From Panagrolaimus kolymaensis (Eukaryota > Nematoda > Chromadorea > Rhabditida > Panagrolaimidae), in contig JAJQJQ010000023.1 of assembly GCA_028622995.1 (NCBI GenBank), forward strand, positions 1,612,001 through 1,676,000: a DNA stretch of 64,000 nucleotides, given 5' to 3'. Position 1 is the first letter of the stretch. Each line of letters begins with the position of its first letter. The position numbers were made by a program, and so were the translations under genes. A model generated the notes under the pieces. It had not been told where the DNA came from. It ran no database searches and was given only the letters and a program-made list of their open reading frames with translations. Below are positions 1 to 11,215 of the stretch, in pieces.

Positions 1-2175
1 GATTAAAATAATCAGTTTTTTCTTTGTCAATGATCGAGCATTGTTGGATGCCTTTATTTTAGTGCAACAGCACTCATAGGAAGCAGTCGATAATTGAGGC
101 TTTATAATTAAATATTCTAATGAAGAGTGTGGACGCTTTTTTGGCAATAGAAACAACTGTTAGTTAGTTTCTTTTTGAGTCCTTTTTTGTTTATAAATGT
201 GTGCTTTAAAAAAGTTAAGAAACAACTTTTAGTATTTGAATTTAAAGGAGTTCTCTAAATAAATAAAAACGATATCACAAAAGCGTATTTTAATAGATAG
301 CACGCGAAGAATTAACCAAATTTTTTTTGTTTATAGAATCCTGCAAATTTTTAATCCATTTTTTTATGAAAAGTTTTCCAATTTTAAATTCCAGCTTCTG
401 AAAAGCTATTATTGAAATTTGGTTTATGAAACCATTCTTGTCTTATTTTTTTTCTTAACAAAATTCGTAAGTATTTTTCCCAAACCTTGCAAAGCTTTTC
501 GATAATAATAAAAAACACTTTGATCAAGCATAGTCATTTCCTATATTTTCTTTCTTTTCATAAAAAAAAACTTCTCTCACTCTCTTTCCATGGCCTGCTG
601 CTTCTTTTGCTCCGTAATGCTTTGATAAAACAACAACGACAAAGAAAAAACATTTCATTTTCTTTTAAACACGATTCAAATAAAAATGCGTGTTGATTTG
701 TTGTTTTGCTGTTTGAGCGAGCGAGCAAAATGGGCGATAGATACTAGGGTCACTGTCCGTTTTAGTTATTGCTGCTTGCTTTTTTTTGCCTGTTCATTAT
801 ATTTCATCGCCCTTCCTATCGGGGTTGTCAGAAGCATTGACCTCTAAACTCATCAATTTTCATTTTGTTCCGTTTTTCACTCACAAAAACAATGCTTTTT
901 TTAATGCCAGATCATTTTTTTATAAATAAAATAATTGCGTTTAAAATAACTTTTTTTGTTGTTTAAAAATAAAATTAAAATCAAATATCGATTTTAAACT
1001 CCCTTTATTCATTCGTTTCCTTTTTCCTGGTTTTTTCGTTGATGTTGGGAGTTGATCGTCTCTATTTTCATTCTCGATTGACGCGAAAAAAAAAATTGTG
1101 AAAGAGAAGAAGGGATTACCTGTCTCTATTTCAATCATTTAAGGATCGCTTTGTCGAATGTTTGTTTAAATGTTTTTGGGTATTCATTTTTTTGTTAAAG
1201 TTTTTGCAGAAATAAAAATCCGGAAATGTAATCGAGAAGTTTTTGTTATTTTTAAAAAAAAATATTTTCGATCCAAGTTTTTTAAATATCCTTCGATATC
1301 TTTTTCTTAAAATTATTATTTTTTAAAGTAATACAAACGCTTTCTCCGTTCTCAGAATTTATGGATGAGAGTAAGCGAAAAAAAAAAAATCGCCTTTAAA
1401 ATAAAAATTTTTTTTGGTATTTGATTCATCCCTAAAATTAATTCCCGCCAGAATTTTGATTCTTTTTTTCTCCTTCAAATTTATAATTTCAAGCTTTTAA
1501 AACCTCGAAAAAAAACCTTGAACCATTAAAGTTTATTATCACCATTTGTTCGTTTCTAAAGAAAATGCGTTATTGTAAACCATAAAAGTATCAAACTTAA
1601 ACATTCCATTTTCTATTTTAAACGTTTTTATTTTTTATTGTTACTTGGAATTCATTCCTTCGTTTCTCATTGGAAAATACAAAAAACAATTCATTTAAAA
1701 AAATTGATCTGTATTTATTTGAGCGAGAACGAACGAAAAAAAAACAATGAATTTTTTTCCAAATTTTCTTTCTTTTTGTTTTAAACTTTTTTTCCCTTTA
1801 ATTTAAAAGGTGTCGACATCGATGTTTCCCTAAATTGACACAGATTTATTTGTTCCTCGCGCGCACATTTAATTTCTTGGGTAATTTTTAACCAACGACA
1901 CAGATTTTTGATATCTTTCTTTCCATTTTTTCTCAGATAATCAAAGACTAAAAAAGAAAGGATATCCCTATCTTATGTGACAAAATTTGGTTTTTGGGTT
2001 GTCAAATTTTGTTTGACATGATTGATGCTTTTTGTGGAAATTTTTGCGGATAGTTTCTTTGTTCACCAGAATAAAAAAAATGGATAAAGTTTGATTTTTT
2101 CAGAGCGCGCAGTCGATCATACGCTGATATCCGACGTGCTGCTGAAGTGGAAGCTCTTGAAATTCAAGCATTAGA
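1..2175. other. Non-coding 5' region of the zyxin-like gene
   Basis: No convincing coding exon was found here on either strand. The sequence is full of A and T runs and resembles the introns of the gene that follows. A good intron acceptor ends at 2103 (TTTTTTCAG), so the segment just before it is an intron, either from an undetected upstream exon or a trans-splicing outron. The bases 2104-2175 then belong to the leader or first exon of the zyxin-like gene. Confidence 0.5.
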
Positions 2176-5100
2176 ATGGCAAGCTCCTCAATCCCACCAC
2201 CTCCGCCGCCCCCGCCTCCTCCACCCACTGTACAGTTCACCGTAAGTTTATGGGACTAAAGGGTTTCTCAAAAATAACAGTTCTAAATCAACTTTTTTTA
2301 GCCAAAGACATTGGCACCTAGCCAACGGCCATCAACCAATCGTAACGGTATCGGGAGCATACGTTCCACCGAAAACATTTCGAGCCGATCCCCTCTTGCG
2401 GACATTCACCCTGAGACACTCCAACACGCTGCCCTTAACTTGCGCAAGACCCAGCACAATCAATCGCTTTTCACACCTGAATCAGAACAATTATTGGGAC
2501 GACCGATTGAGTTATCTTCTGGGGGATATAGGACGAATTTCGAGAAGCATGACCCATTGGAACTCAATCAAACCGGAACAACGATTTATGCTACGTCCAT
2601 TAGTCCCAACCCATCTATGCCGATCAATAACAGAAGCGTCAATTCCCATTCGTTAAATAAACCTTTGCCAACTCCAACACCATCAACAACCACAACATCA
2701 CGGTGGACAACACCTTATGGACAGCCACTCTTTTATTCTAAACCTCTTAATGTTAATAATATTTCCTCCGTAAATAATAACCATAATAATAATAACAATT
2801 ATTCGACTTATTCTTCATCTTCATCGACAACTTATTATCCTCCTCCCCAGCAACAACCCCAAGTAACAAGTTATTCATATTCGTCTTCCTCCAATTCTAA
2901 TGAAACTCCAACTTCTGCACCACCAGATTATCCTCCTCCTCCACCACCTTCCATTTCTCCACCAAAAGCAGACCTAATGAAACAACAACAACCTTCAACC
3001 AATTATTATTCTTCATATTCATCTTCAACCACTTCCAACACCCCGCAAGCCAGCTATAATACTAGCAACAATACCGCGTATATTTCCAACCCACAATCAT
3101 ATATTCATGAATTTGCAACTAAAACTCCTGTTGCACAAATTGATCCTACTTTGTCAGCGGATATTCAAGTTTCCACTACTCCTGTTAGTAGTAATCGACA
3201 AAAGCCATCATATTCATTTGCTGAACAACTTCGTGACTCAAGTATGTTTTTGATTTGAGGAAAGTTTATAAGAGGAGGATTTCAGCTTTAACAGATCGAC
3301 AAAAATATGCAAACCAATTTCAACGCACTAATCTTCCTGAACGTTTGCCACCCCAAGCTGTTGCACATATTTATCAGGTTTGTTCAATTTTTTTTCTCGC
3401 ACATATAAATGGGAAATTACTTTGTTCGCTAAAAATTAATTTGCATACTAGTAAAGATCGGTATCGAAGTGAAAATTGTTTCTGAATTATCTAGGAATAA
3501 AGCGCTTCTTTATGTTGACTTTATTTTAACATTTTTTCAAAACTTCCCTATAAAATTTTCTAAACATTGCATTTCTTTATTTTTTCTCTCTCATAAATTT
3601 ATCAACTTCTTTGTTATTTTACTTCCAAAAAAACCAGCTAGACTTCGAGCTTTCGATGCATTCTAAAAGTACCATAAAAAAACTTGATCTTTATTTATTT
3701 TGTTTTGTTTTTACTCATCTTTCTTTTTTTTGGATTTCAACAACAACACAAAACTTAAAACTTTTCCGCAATTTGAAGCTTTAACAAAGAATGAAGAAAA
3801 AAAAGTCAAAGCAACAGCAGCAACAAAAAAGAATGTAAATGCCAAAATAAACAAAATTAGCGAGAGTTTCAACAATTTTTTATTTCCTCCCTTTTTTGTT
3901 GCTATTTTTTTTATTTTAAAGATGCCCTATTACATTCATTTCTTCGTTCTGCTTTGGCATCTCAATTCTATCTCCACGAAACAAAACAAAGAGAGAGCAA
4001 AGAAATAAAATAAAAAGTAGTAGCAGTAAATTCCCATAGGAAAACCATTGCTTCTTTGAAAGGAAAAAAACTTCTTCATTCGTTGTTCGTCTGCTACTTC
4101 TGCGGTCGCTTATACCACCGAAATCAAAACGTATCTATCTATTTTTTGAAATAATACTTTTTTTGTTCTGTAAAGTTTTTAGAATCTAGCTAATGTTTAA
4201 AAAAGAGAGATAGAGATAGAAGCAAATTTGAAGCGCATTGTTGTTGTTTCTTTGCTCGACTCTTTTTTGTTTTGTTTAGGATAGAACTTGAAAGGGGAAA
4301 GAGAAGAGGAAGCAAAAAGGAAAAGAAGCACTTGCAAAATCAACGGAAACATGTCATTGTTTTTTGGAATTCTAAAAATTAAAAATTCTTTGATGTTGCT
4401 TGAATGAATTAAATTTTTATAAAGCTTCTTTGGTCTTTTATTTGAGCTTTGATTAATAGTACATAAGAATTTATAATATCATTGTGTTGGTGGTTCACGC
4501 CTAAGACCTTCACAACAAAAGTTTTAAACTTTTACGACAAGGCTTTCTGTAATAAAGAAAAGTAAACTCTTCATTGGCATTTGACCTTTCTATGTAGAAA
4601 GTTGCTCTGCCTTTGTCATGTCTCAATTATTTATTTCCACTTATTATTGTCTTGTTTTCAAATTCACATAAGCTTCCCTCTTTCCATCCTCTTTGTTTCC
4701 ACAATTTTATTTTTTATAAAAGCGCATTTGTCTTCATCAAAAATGCCAAAAAATGAACTTGAAGAAGAAAAGTGAAAGGAAAAATAAAATAAAAAGAGAT
4801 TTTCACTTTAAAGAAGCAGCAATCCACATTTTTTTTTCTCTTCAATCTTTCACTTTATTTTTTGAAGTGACTCTCATCTTCTTCTTTTTTTTGTGGAATG
4901 CCGAAACACAAATAAGTAAAAGCAAAAAAAATATAGTGAAAGTGGCACTAATCTTTTTGCTGTTTCTTCTTCTTCTCTATTTTTGTTTTACAAAATTAAG
5001 TGACAGAGAGATTCTTTAAAGAAAAATGATTTGTTTATAAAAAACACAACTAAAACAAACCAAAAAATGCTGATGTGGAAAAAATGGTTGCACATCAAAT

Positions 5101-8100
5101 AAAAGAAAATTGCAACAAAAAAAAGAGAAAACGAAGATTAAAAAAAGGGAAAAGTTTAAGCAAAATATGACACATGTTTTTACAATAAAAAAATACGTCA
5201 AAACTTTTGATATATATTTAAAAAAAACATAAACGTTAAGACTTTAAGGAATTTTTTTTGGGGGAACTTTTTTAAAATAAGAAAACAAGAAAAAAATACA
5301 GTAATCAAAATATTGATTGATTGATAAAACATGAAAAGTATTTTATTGTTTTTTTTTATAGGAAACGACAGCCGATACAGAAAGACAATTGTCGCAACGT
5401 CGACAACAATCCCCATTTCAATCATCTAAAATTGATGAAGTTGATGAATTGATTAAAGCTATGGAATGGAGATTGCAAACTGGCAATACTAATGGTTTGT
5501 TTTCCTTTCATATATGTTTTTTGATTTATCGATAAAGATTAATGAACAATGTGAAAACCCAAAATTACTTGGGAAAATAGAATATTTTCGAAACAGAAAT
5601 TGCAAAAAAGGAAAAAAGAATATTTTTCCTAACAAATTTTATGTTTTAGACAATATTGTTAAGCATTGTAATTTCATTGCATAACTTTCTTGATTACAAA
5701 ATTCTTCCTAATATTATATGAATTTTATTAAATTAAAAAATATCCATTTCTCTCCTCCTAAATTATTAATCTTATAGCTCGCAACCGCCTTATAAAAATA
5801 GCTTTGTAAATTGGATCTCAAAAACCAATTTTCTGGATTCGTTTTTTATAGCAAAAAAATAAAATAAAGTAAAAATAGATTTGGGCTTTTTGATTGAAAA
5901 AAAGAAGAGGATGATTCCAATGCAAAAAAAACAGCTATATTAAATTGAAAAAAAACCACATTAAAAGTTAACATTGAAATCCACATTCCAGTATTTCAGT
6001 TTTTTAAATTTAGCTTATCTCATTTTCTTTTGCTTCTTTAAAGCTTAAACTCTCTTTCAAAAAATAAAAGCCGATGCAGCAACTTTAAAGGGTTTTAAAA
6101 TTCAAATTGGTTTCCATAGGAAAAGCTTCAATGATTTTAGAGTAAATTTTTTAAAAATGCATGAAATGTTTAAGCTTAATATATTGTCATAATTTATCAA
6201 AGCTATCTAAACCCAAAAAAATGTTAGACAACCCTATAATAGCATTTAAACGGAAGTCATAAAACAAGAGAGTTCATTTACCATCTAAAAACCATAAAAC
6301 CATAATTCTCACACAAACAAACAAAAACCCTTTTTCTCTTGGGTTATTATTATTTTTTGAAATATTTTCGCAGCTGATATACCAAAGTCAGTGGAATACA
6401 AAAAAACCTCATCTTGTCGTTGTTCCACTTCATTTCCCATTCCTCCCTCAAATTATTGGTTTAAACAAATATACTCAAAGAGTCTTGTTTTGTTATTGTC
6501 TCTTGCTCTTCTGCTTTTCATTTTTATTTTGTTTTGTTTCACCCATTTAAAAGAAGTGTTTTTTATTTTTTCGTTCTTTTTTCTTGTTTTGACTCATAAC
6601 ATTTTGTCTTTCTTCTTTTTTTTATTGTAACAACTTTTTATACTTCTATCTTGGACTCCCGAAAAAGAAAAAAAACAAAAAAGCAGAAGACCCATCATTC
6701 CAAAGGCGGAGTTTTTTTTTCTTTAGCTGAAACTTTGTTGTTCTTGCTTTAACTTTGGAGGTTCCATTGCTTTTTTGACTCAGTAAAAAATTTTGGAAGC
6801 AAGTAGATTCTTCCCTTTTTGAAACTTTGAAAAATCGAAAGAACGAAATCTTCTTCATTTTTTCCTTGCAACGCGGCATATTCATTTTCAGTATCGTCAA
6901 GAAAGTTGTTACATATGTATCAATTTTTCTATCGCTTACTTACTTCTTCCAAGAAAAATGAAGTGTTGTTTGTTGTTCGAAAGTTTACGTGTACCTCACG
7001 TGGTATATTTAAAAAATATATATATTGTGTTATTGTTTCTTTTCGTTCTTTTCTTCTTCTCCGCCCACCAAAAAAAAAACTATATGGAAAAAGATTTTTT
7101 TCTTATTCTCGCTCGTCTTCTGCTTTGGCAACATCAACAACAACCCCTGAGGCAAATTCATGCAACTGTTTCTTCGTTGAGTCAGCTGCTGCAACCGATG
7201 CTTATTTTCATCGCCCCTCGTTTTTTTTTGTTCTCGATCACGGCATTTTTCGATTTTTTTGTTTACTGCAAAAAAAAACTTGGAGTTATAGCTTATTTAA
7301 TATTTTTTTACTGAGTTTTGTTTTTGCTGCTGAAAGCTTTTTTAAGCTTCAAAGATGTATTAGAATTGTTAATCTAACTTCGGTTTCTGTGATAGTTTTT
7401 TTCTGAAATTCTGATTACCTAAATCGATATTATCTATGAATTCCAGACCATTTTAAATGTTTTTTTATTTCTCTAAAAATTTCCAAGTTTAAAAGTTAAA
7501 TCACTTCTCACTCACATTTTTTTGCAACTAACTTTATTATTTTATTTGCATCGTGTTTTTGCTCTTTCTCTTTTTCACTTTTAATTCTACTTGAATGATT
7601 TTTTTTCAATTTTTTTCATATAATATTTAAGAAACGTATTAACCTTTAGTTGGAAACAAGTCAACCTCCTCCTCCATATTCTTAGAGAGAGAGAAAAAGA
7701 AAAGAGAGAGATTTGCCTTCCCTCAAGTTGCATTTATATTTTTTTCCTGTGGTTATTCGCAATAATAATAAAAAATGGGGGAAGAAAATGATACCGGTAA
7801 GTTTTCAAATACACATACACTTGAATGAATTCCATGAGGGTTATTTTCTTTTTGCAACTTTTTTTTTAAAAATCTTTTCAACCAGAAAAAATTGCTTTAT
7901 TTTTTTTATGGAATTTTAAACACCCTTTTTTAAAGTTTGATCCATAGTTTGGCCTTTTTATAAAGCTAAAGTTAATAGGTTTTTGTAAATTATATTTTTT
8001 TGGCTGGGAAAAAATATGACTAGTGATTGTAAGTTTGTAATTTTCTTTTTTATTTTATTTTAAGAGGAGTTATAATATTTAGCGTATTCATGGTATTTTC

Positions 8101-10451
8101 AATTTACTTTCCCACTTTTAACAAAAAAAAATACCTTAAAATTCAAGCCAAATTGAAAGGCAAAAAAATCTCGTGATCAAACCATGTTGTTTGTTTCATC
8201 TAAACACTTTTTTGTAGGATCGTAAAAGTGTCATTTTAATTAACAGTTTTACAACATACTCCTGTTTTTTTTTTTCATTCTTACTACCATGATTGGTTTT
8301 TCTTCAACTTTATTCAATTCCATCGATCGAGTGATAGAAAAACAAAAAATTGAATGACAGCTTTGAAAATTTGAAACACAATTTTTTTTTCTGTCTTTTT
8401 TAAATTCTATTTGAACATTAGCTTATCTTCTTCTTTTCATCATTTTTTTTATTTTCTCTCCGTTTGATTCGTCCAAGACTTTTTTGTTTTTCGATTGAAA
8501 AGAAAAATCGAAACTAAAACTTTTTTTTATAACAAAAAAGATTTAAGGGAAAAATGCTTTTTTTGTATGAACTCATTTAATCACCACCATCGCCGCCGCA
8601 ATGTGATGTCAATTTATCAGTTTTGGGGCTTAACTTTTTGAAAAAAGCATAAAAGAATTCTTACATTTTTGAAGTAAAAAAAAACAAAAAAAATGAGGCA
8701 GCAAAATTTTCTCCTGGGATTTTTTTATGGAAATATCGAATCTGTTTCTTTTGCAAATTGCAATTCCATTATTTAGACGTCAGAAAAAAGAAGAAAAAAA
8801 CTTTTTCTTAGTTTTTGAAGAAGAAAAAACTTTGGGAGAGTACGTTTCGCTAAAACAACTTCAAGAACGAATGACTTTTTTAGTTTAGCTAGCTGTCTTC
8901 GAAAGAATTTTAGACAGGCTTTTTGAAAGTTAGTAAAGCAAAATTTTGTAAGAAGCAAAAGAGCTTCTCTCAGACCAGAAGCCATTATCACAATTCAAAA
9001 ATCAAAGAAAAAGGCTTTTTTTCTTGTTCAAAGTCCCAAGGGGTTTTTTTTCTTTACCAAAAAATATGTGTTCAAATTGGTTGAAGTTTGTATTATTAAA
9101 AATTAGTTTAAACTCGTTAAATTTAAAGTTCTTGAGGGAATGCAATCAATGACGCAAACAACGATGGAAAATTAAATTATCGCAAAAGAATATTTTCGCA
9201 AATCAAAAAAAAGCAGACTTTTAAAGTCTTGAAATTTTTTTATTTAGAAATATTTTTTATTCCATGTGGATGCTGCATCATTCTGGAAGCTTTAATAAAG
9301 ATATTAAAAGACCACCCATCAATAAGCGTCCGCGCACCCAATCACCCAAGAAAAGTTTAATTGGTAATTTCAAATTTATTCTAAATTTTTACTTTTTTAA
9401 ATGCTTTAATTGCGTCCAAAATTTGGGTTCAAAAACTTTCAAACTAACTCGCTTCAATAAAGATTTAAGAATAAGAAACGATTTTAGTTTTAGAAATTTG
9501 CTTTAAAAAACTATTTAAAGGATTGATTTTTAAATTTGGCACCAAATCTTTAATCTCAAAATTAAATTAATTTTACAAACAAAAAATACTAAAAAGAAAT
9601 ATTTTTCTGATGATTTTTTAAAAAGTTTTTTGATTTCAGATATTTGCAGTAAATGTCAAAAAGAAATTGCTGGGGATACTCCCGGTGTCACTGCACTTGG
9701 AAAACCCTTTCACGTAAATTGTTTTACATGCGATCAATGTCAAAAACAACTCGCTGGTTGCTCATTTTACAGTGTTGATGGAAAAAGCCTTTGTCAAGTT
9801 GATTATATGGTTGGTTTGCATTATTTAAAAGCTACAAATATGGCTAGTAATTGTATTCCTTTACTTTTTAGAATTCATTAGATAAATGTGATAAATGCGC
9901 CACACCTATTACACAAAAAATTTTACGTGCTATGGGTAAAGCCTTCCATCCAGAATGCTTTGCATGCCCATCATGTACTAAATCACTTGATGGTATTCCA
10001 TTTACTGTTGATCCACAAGGAACTCCATATTGCCTTGATTGTTATCATGAGTAAGAAATTTTACAGCCATTATCATTTTATAAAAACCTTGAAAAACAAA
10101 ATAAAAAAGAAGATACATACTTAAAAAATGAATGCAGAAACTAAAAGATTCAGCGAAAATTATGCTTTTCTTCCAATCTTTTTTATTATGGTTTTAACTA
10201 ATTCGTGAAATATCTTTAGTCGATTTTCTCCTCGCTGTGCTGTATGCCTTAAAGCAATTGTTCCACAACCAGGTGAAACTGAAGTTGCAAGAATTGTTGC
10301 CATGGATCGATCGTATCATCTTGCATGTTATAAATGTGAAGATTGTGGTTTGCAATTAAATTCAAAAATTGAAGGACAAGGTTGTTATCCATTAGAAAGT
10401 CATTTGTTTTGCAAAAATTGTAATTTGAAGCGTCTTAAAGCTATGCATTAA
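2176..10451 (+). CDS. zyx-1: Zyxin-family LIM protein (zyx-1 orthologue)
   Basis: Focal-adhesion and dense-body adaptor with three C-terminal LIM domains. Exons: 2176-2241, 2302-3241, 3286-3377, 5362-5494, 9301-9363, 9640-9809, 9872-10050, 10220-10451; phases agree and give 624 aa. The protein opens with a run of 11 prolines (VASP/Ena-type ligand), followed by a low-complexity Ser/Asn/Pro/Tyr region to about residue 335. Zn-binding LIM1 lies at about 432-488, LIM2 at about 490-550 and LIM3 at about 552-618. LIM2 carries KILRAMGKAFHPECF and SLDGIPFTVD, and LIM3 carries RIVAMDRSYHLACYKCEDC, a spacing typical of zyxin/LPP/TRIP6 rather than paxillin or ALP. An in-frame TGA at 2158-2160 precedes the chosen ATG. 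Two giant introns (3378-5361 and 5495-9300) are unlike the ~50-nt introns of neighbours and could hold internal promoters. AATAAA lies at 10670. The small basic exon 9301-9363 is the least certain part. Confidence 0.88.
3378..5361 (+). other. Large intron of the zyxin-like gene
   Basis: Intron of about 2.0 kb beginning GTTTGT and ending TTTTATAG. It is rich in A/T runs with stop codons in every frame. The short ORFs it contains encode only Phe/Lys-rich, homopolymer-like peptides. No exon, RNA gene or repeat was recognised. Confidence 0.6.
5495..9300 (+). other. Very large intron with a candidate alternative first exon
   Basis: Intron of about 3.8 kb between the pre-LIM exon and the basic exon. 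Most is A/T-rich with no coding signal. Two spots stand out. An ATG at 7775 opens seven codons and stops at a strong donor (GTAAGT at 7797), leaving phase 1. A second ATG at 9264 runs in frame into the exon starting at 9301. Either could start a short LIM-only isoform. Confidence 0.4.
7775..7796 (+). CDS. zyx-1: Candidate alternative first exon of short zyxin isoform
   Basis: The reading is MGEENDT plus one base, followed at once by GTAAGT. The split-codon phase (1) matches both the exon at 9301 and the LIM1 exon at 9640. A transcript starting here would therefore encode a protein made of little more than the three LIM domains. The peptide is too short to be convincing alone. The evidence is the coincidence of ATG, consensus donor and correct phase inside a 3.8-kb intron. 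Confidence 0.35.
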
Positions 10452-11215
10452 AACCTTTATTCGTCTTCATTTTTTTTTTCATTTCCATACTTTTTTTATT
10501 GCTGCTTCTGAATGCCCTTTTCTAGTCCCTTTTAACTCGTTTTCTTCTTCATCAACGCCCGCTTATGTCTAAGAAAAAACTAAATAAGTTGTCCCATGTC
10601 AAGAACTAAAGTATTCTTTCATAAAGTCGATATAATTCTTCCTTTTTCATTCATTCATTCTTTTTTCTTAATAAAATTTTAAAACATTTCTAATAATAAA
10701 TCTGCGCTGTTCCATTATACCACTGTAGTCTCTCGTTTTTGTAATAATCAATAAAAAGAAATAAATAAATAATTGTTATAAATTACTGGCCTTTTTTAAG
10801 ACATAATAGAATCAACAACACAAGTTCAAGAAGAAAAAAACAATATATTATATAACAAGAGACATAAAACAAAATATTTATTATCAGTTTGAATAATTAT
10901 TACAATAGAAAGTTGTAAAAAAGTATAGTTTATTAAAGAAAACAATATGACAAACATGAGTTCAAGTGATAAAGACCCAGGAGCAAAACATAGGAACATA
11001 CAGAAAAAACACAACATGAAAAAAATGAGCAAAAATAAAGAAAAATTAGCACAATTTGAGAGACCCCTATTTGAAGAAACAAATATAACATAAACATAAT
11101 AATAAAACCCCGCTTGAATAATAATGAAAGAATTGGTAAGGATTCAAGAAGAAAACAGCTTTCAAATTTGATAAACCCGTTAAACGATATACATCACTAA
11201 CATGATTCAGTTGTT
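10452..11215. other. 3' intergenic region between convergent zyx-1 and imb-2
   Basis: Converging 3' ends. AATAAA at 10670 fits the zyxin-like transcript. The rest is A/T-rich with no supported gene; a 68-aa antisense ORF at 10826-11032 is hydrophobic, Phe/Leu-rich noise. Confidence 0.6.

Noticed and set aside
3469..5201. Several 60-100-aa ORFs in the first large zyxin intron
   Set aside because: All reflect long T or A runs (Phe/Lys-rich) and none has splice or domain support.
6906..7406. 166-aa plus-strand ORF (and 118-aa overlapping ORF) in the zyxin intron
   Set aside because: Composition is Phe/Leu/Ser from T-rich DNA, with no motif or splice support. A chance ORF in an intron.
9248..9300. 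Acceptor at 9247 extending the basic zyxin exon upstream
   Set aside because: Exon length would not be a multiple of three and the frame reaches a stop; the acceptor at 9300 keeps phase.
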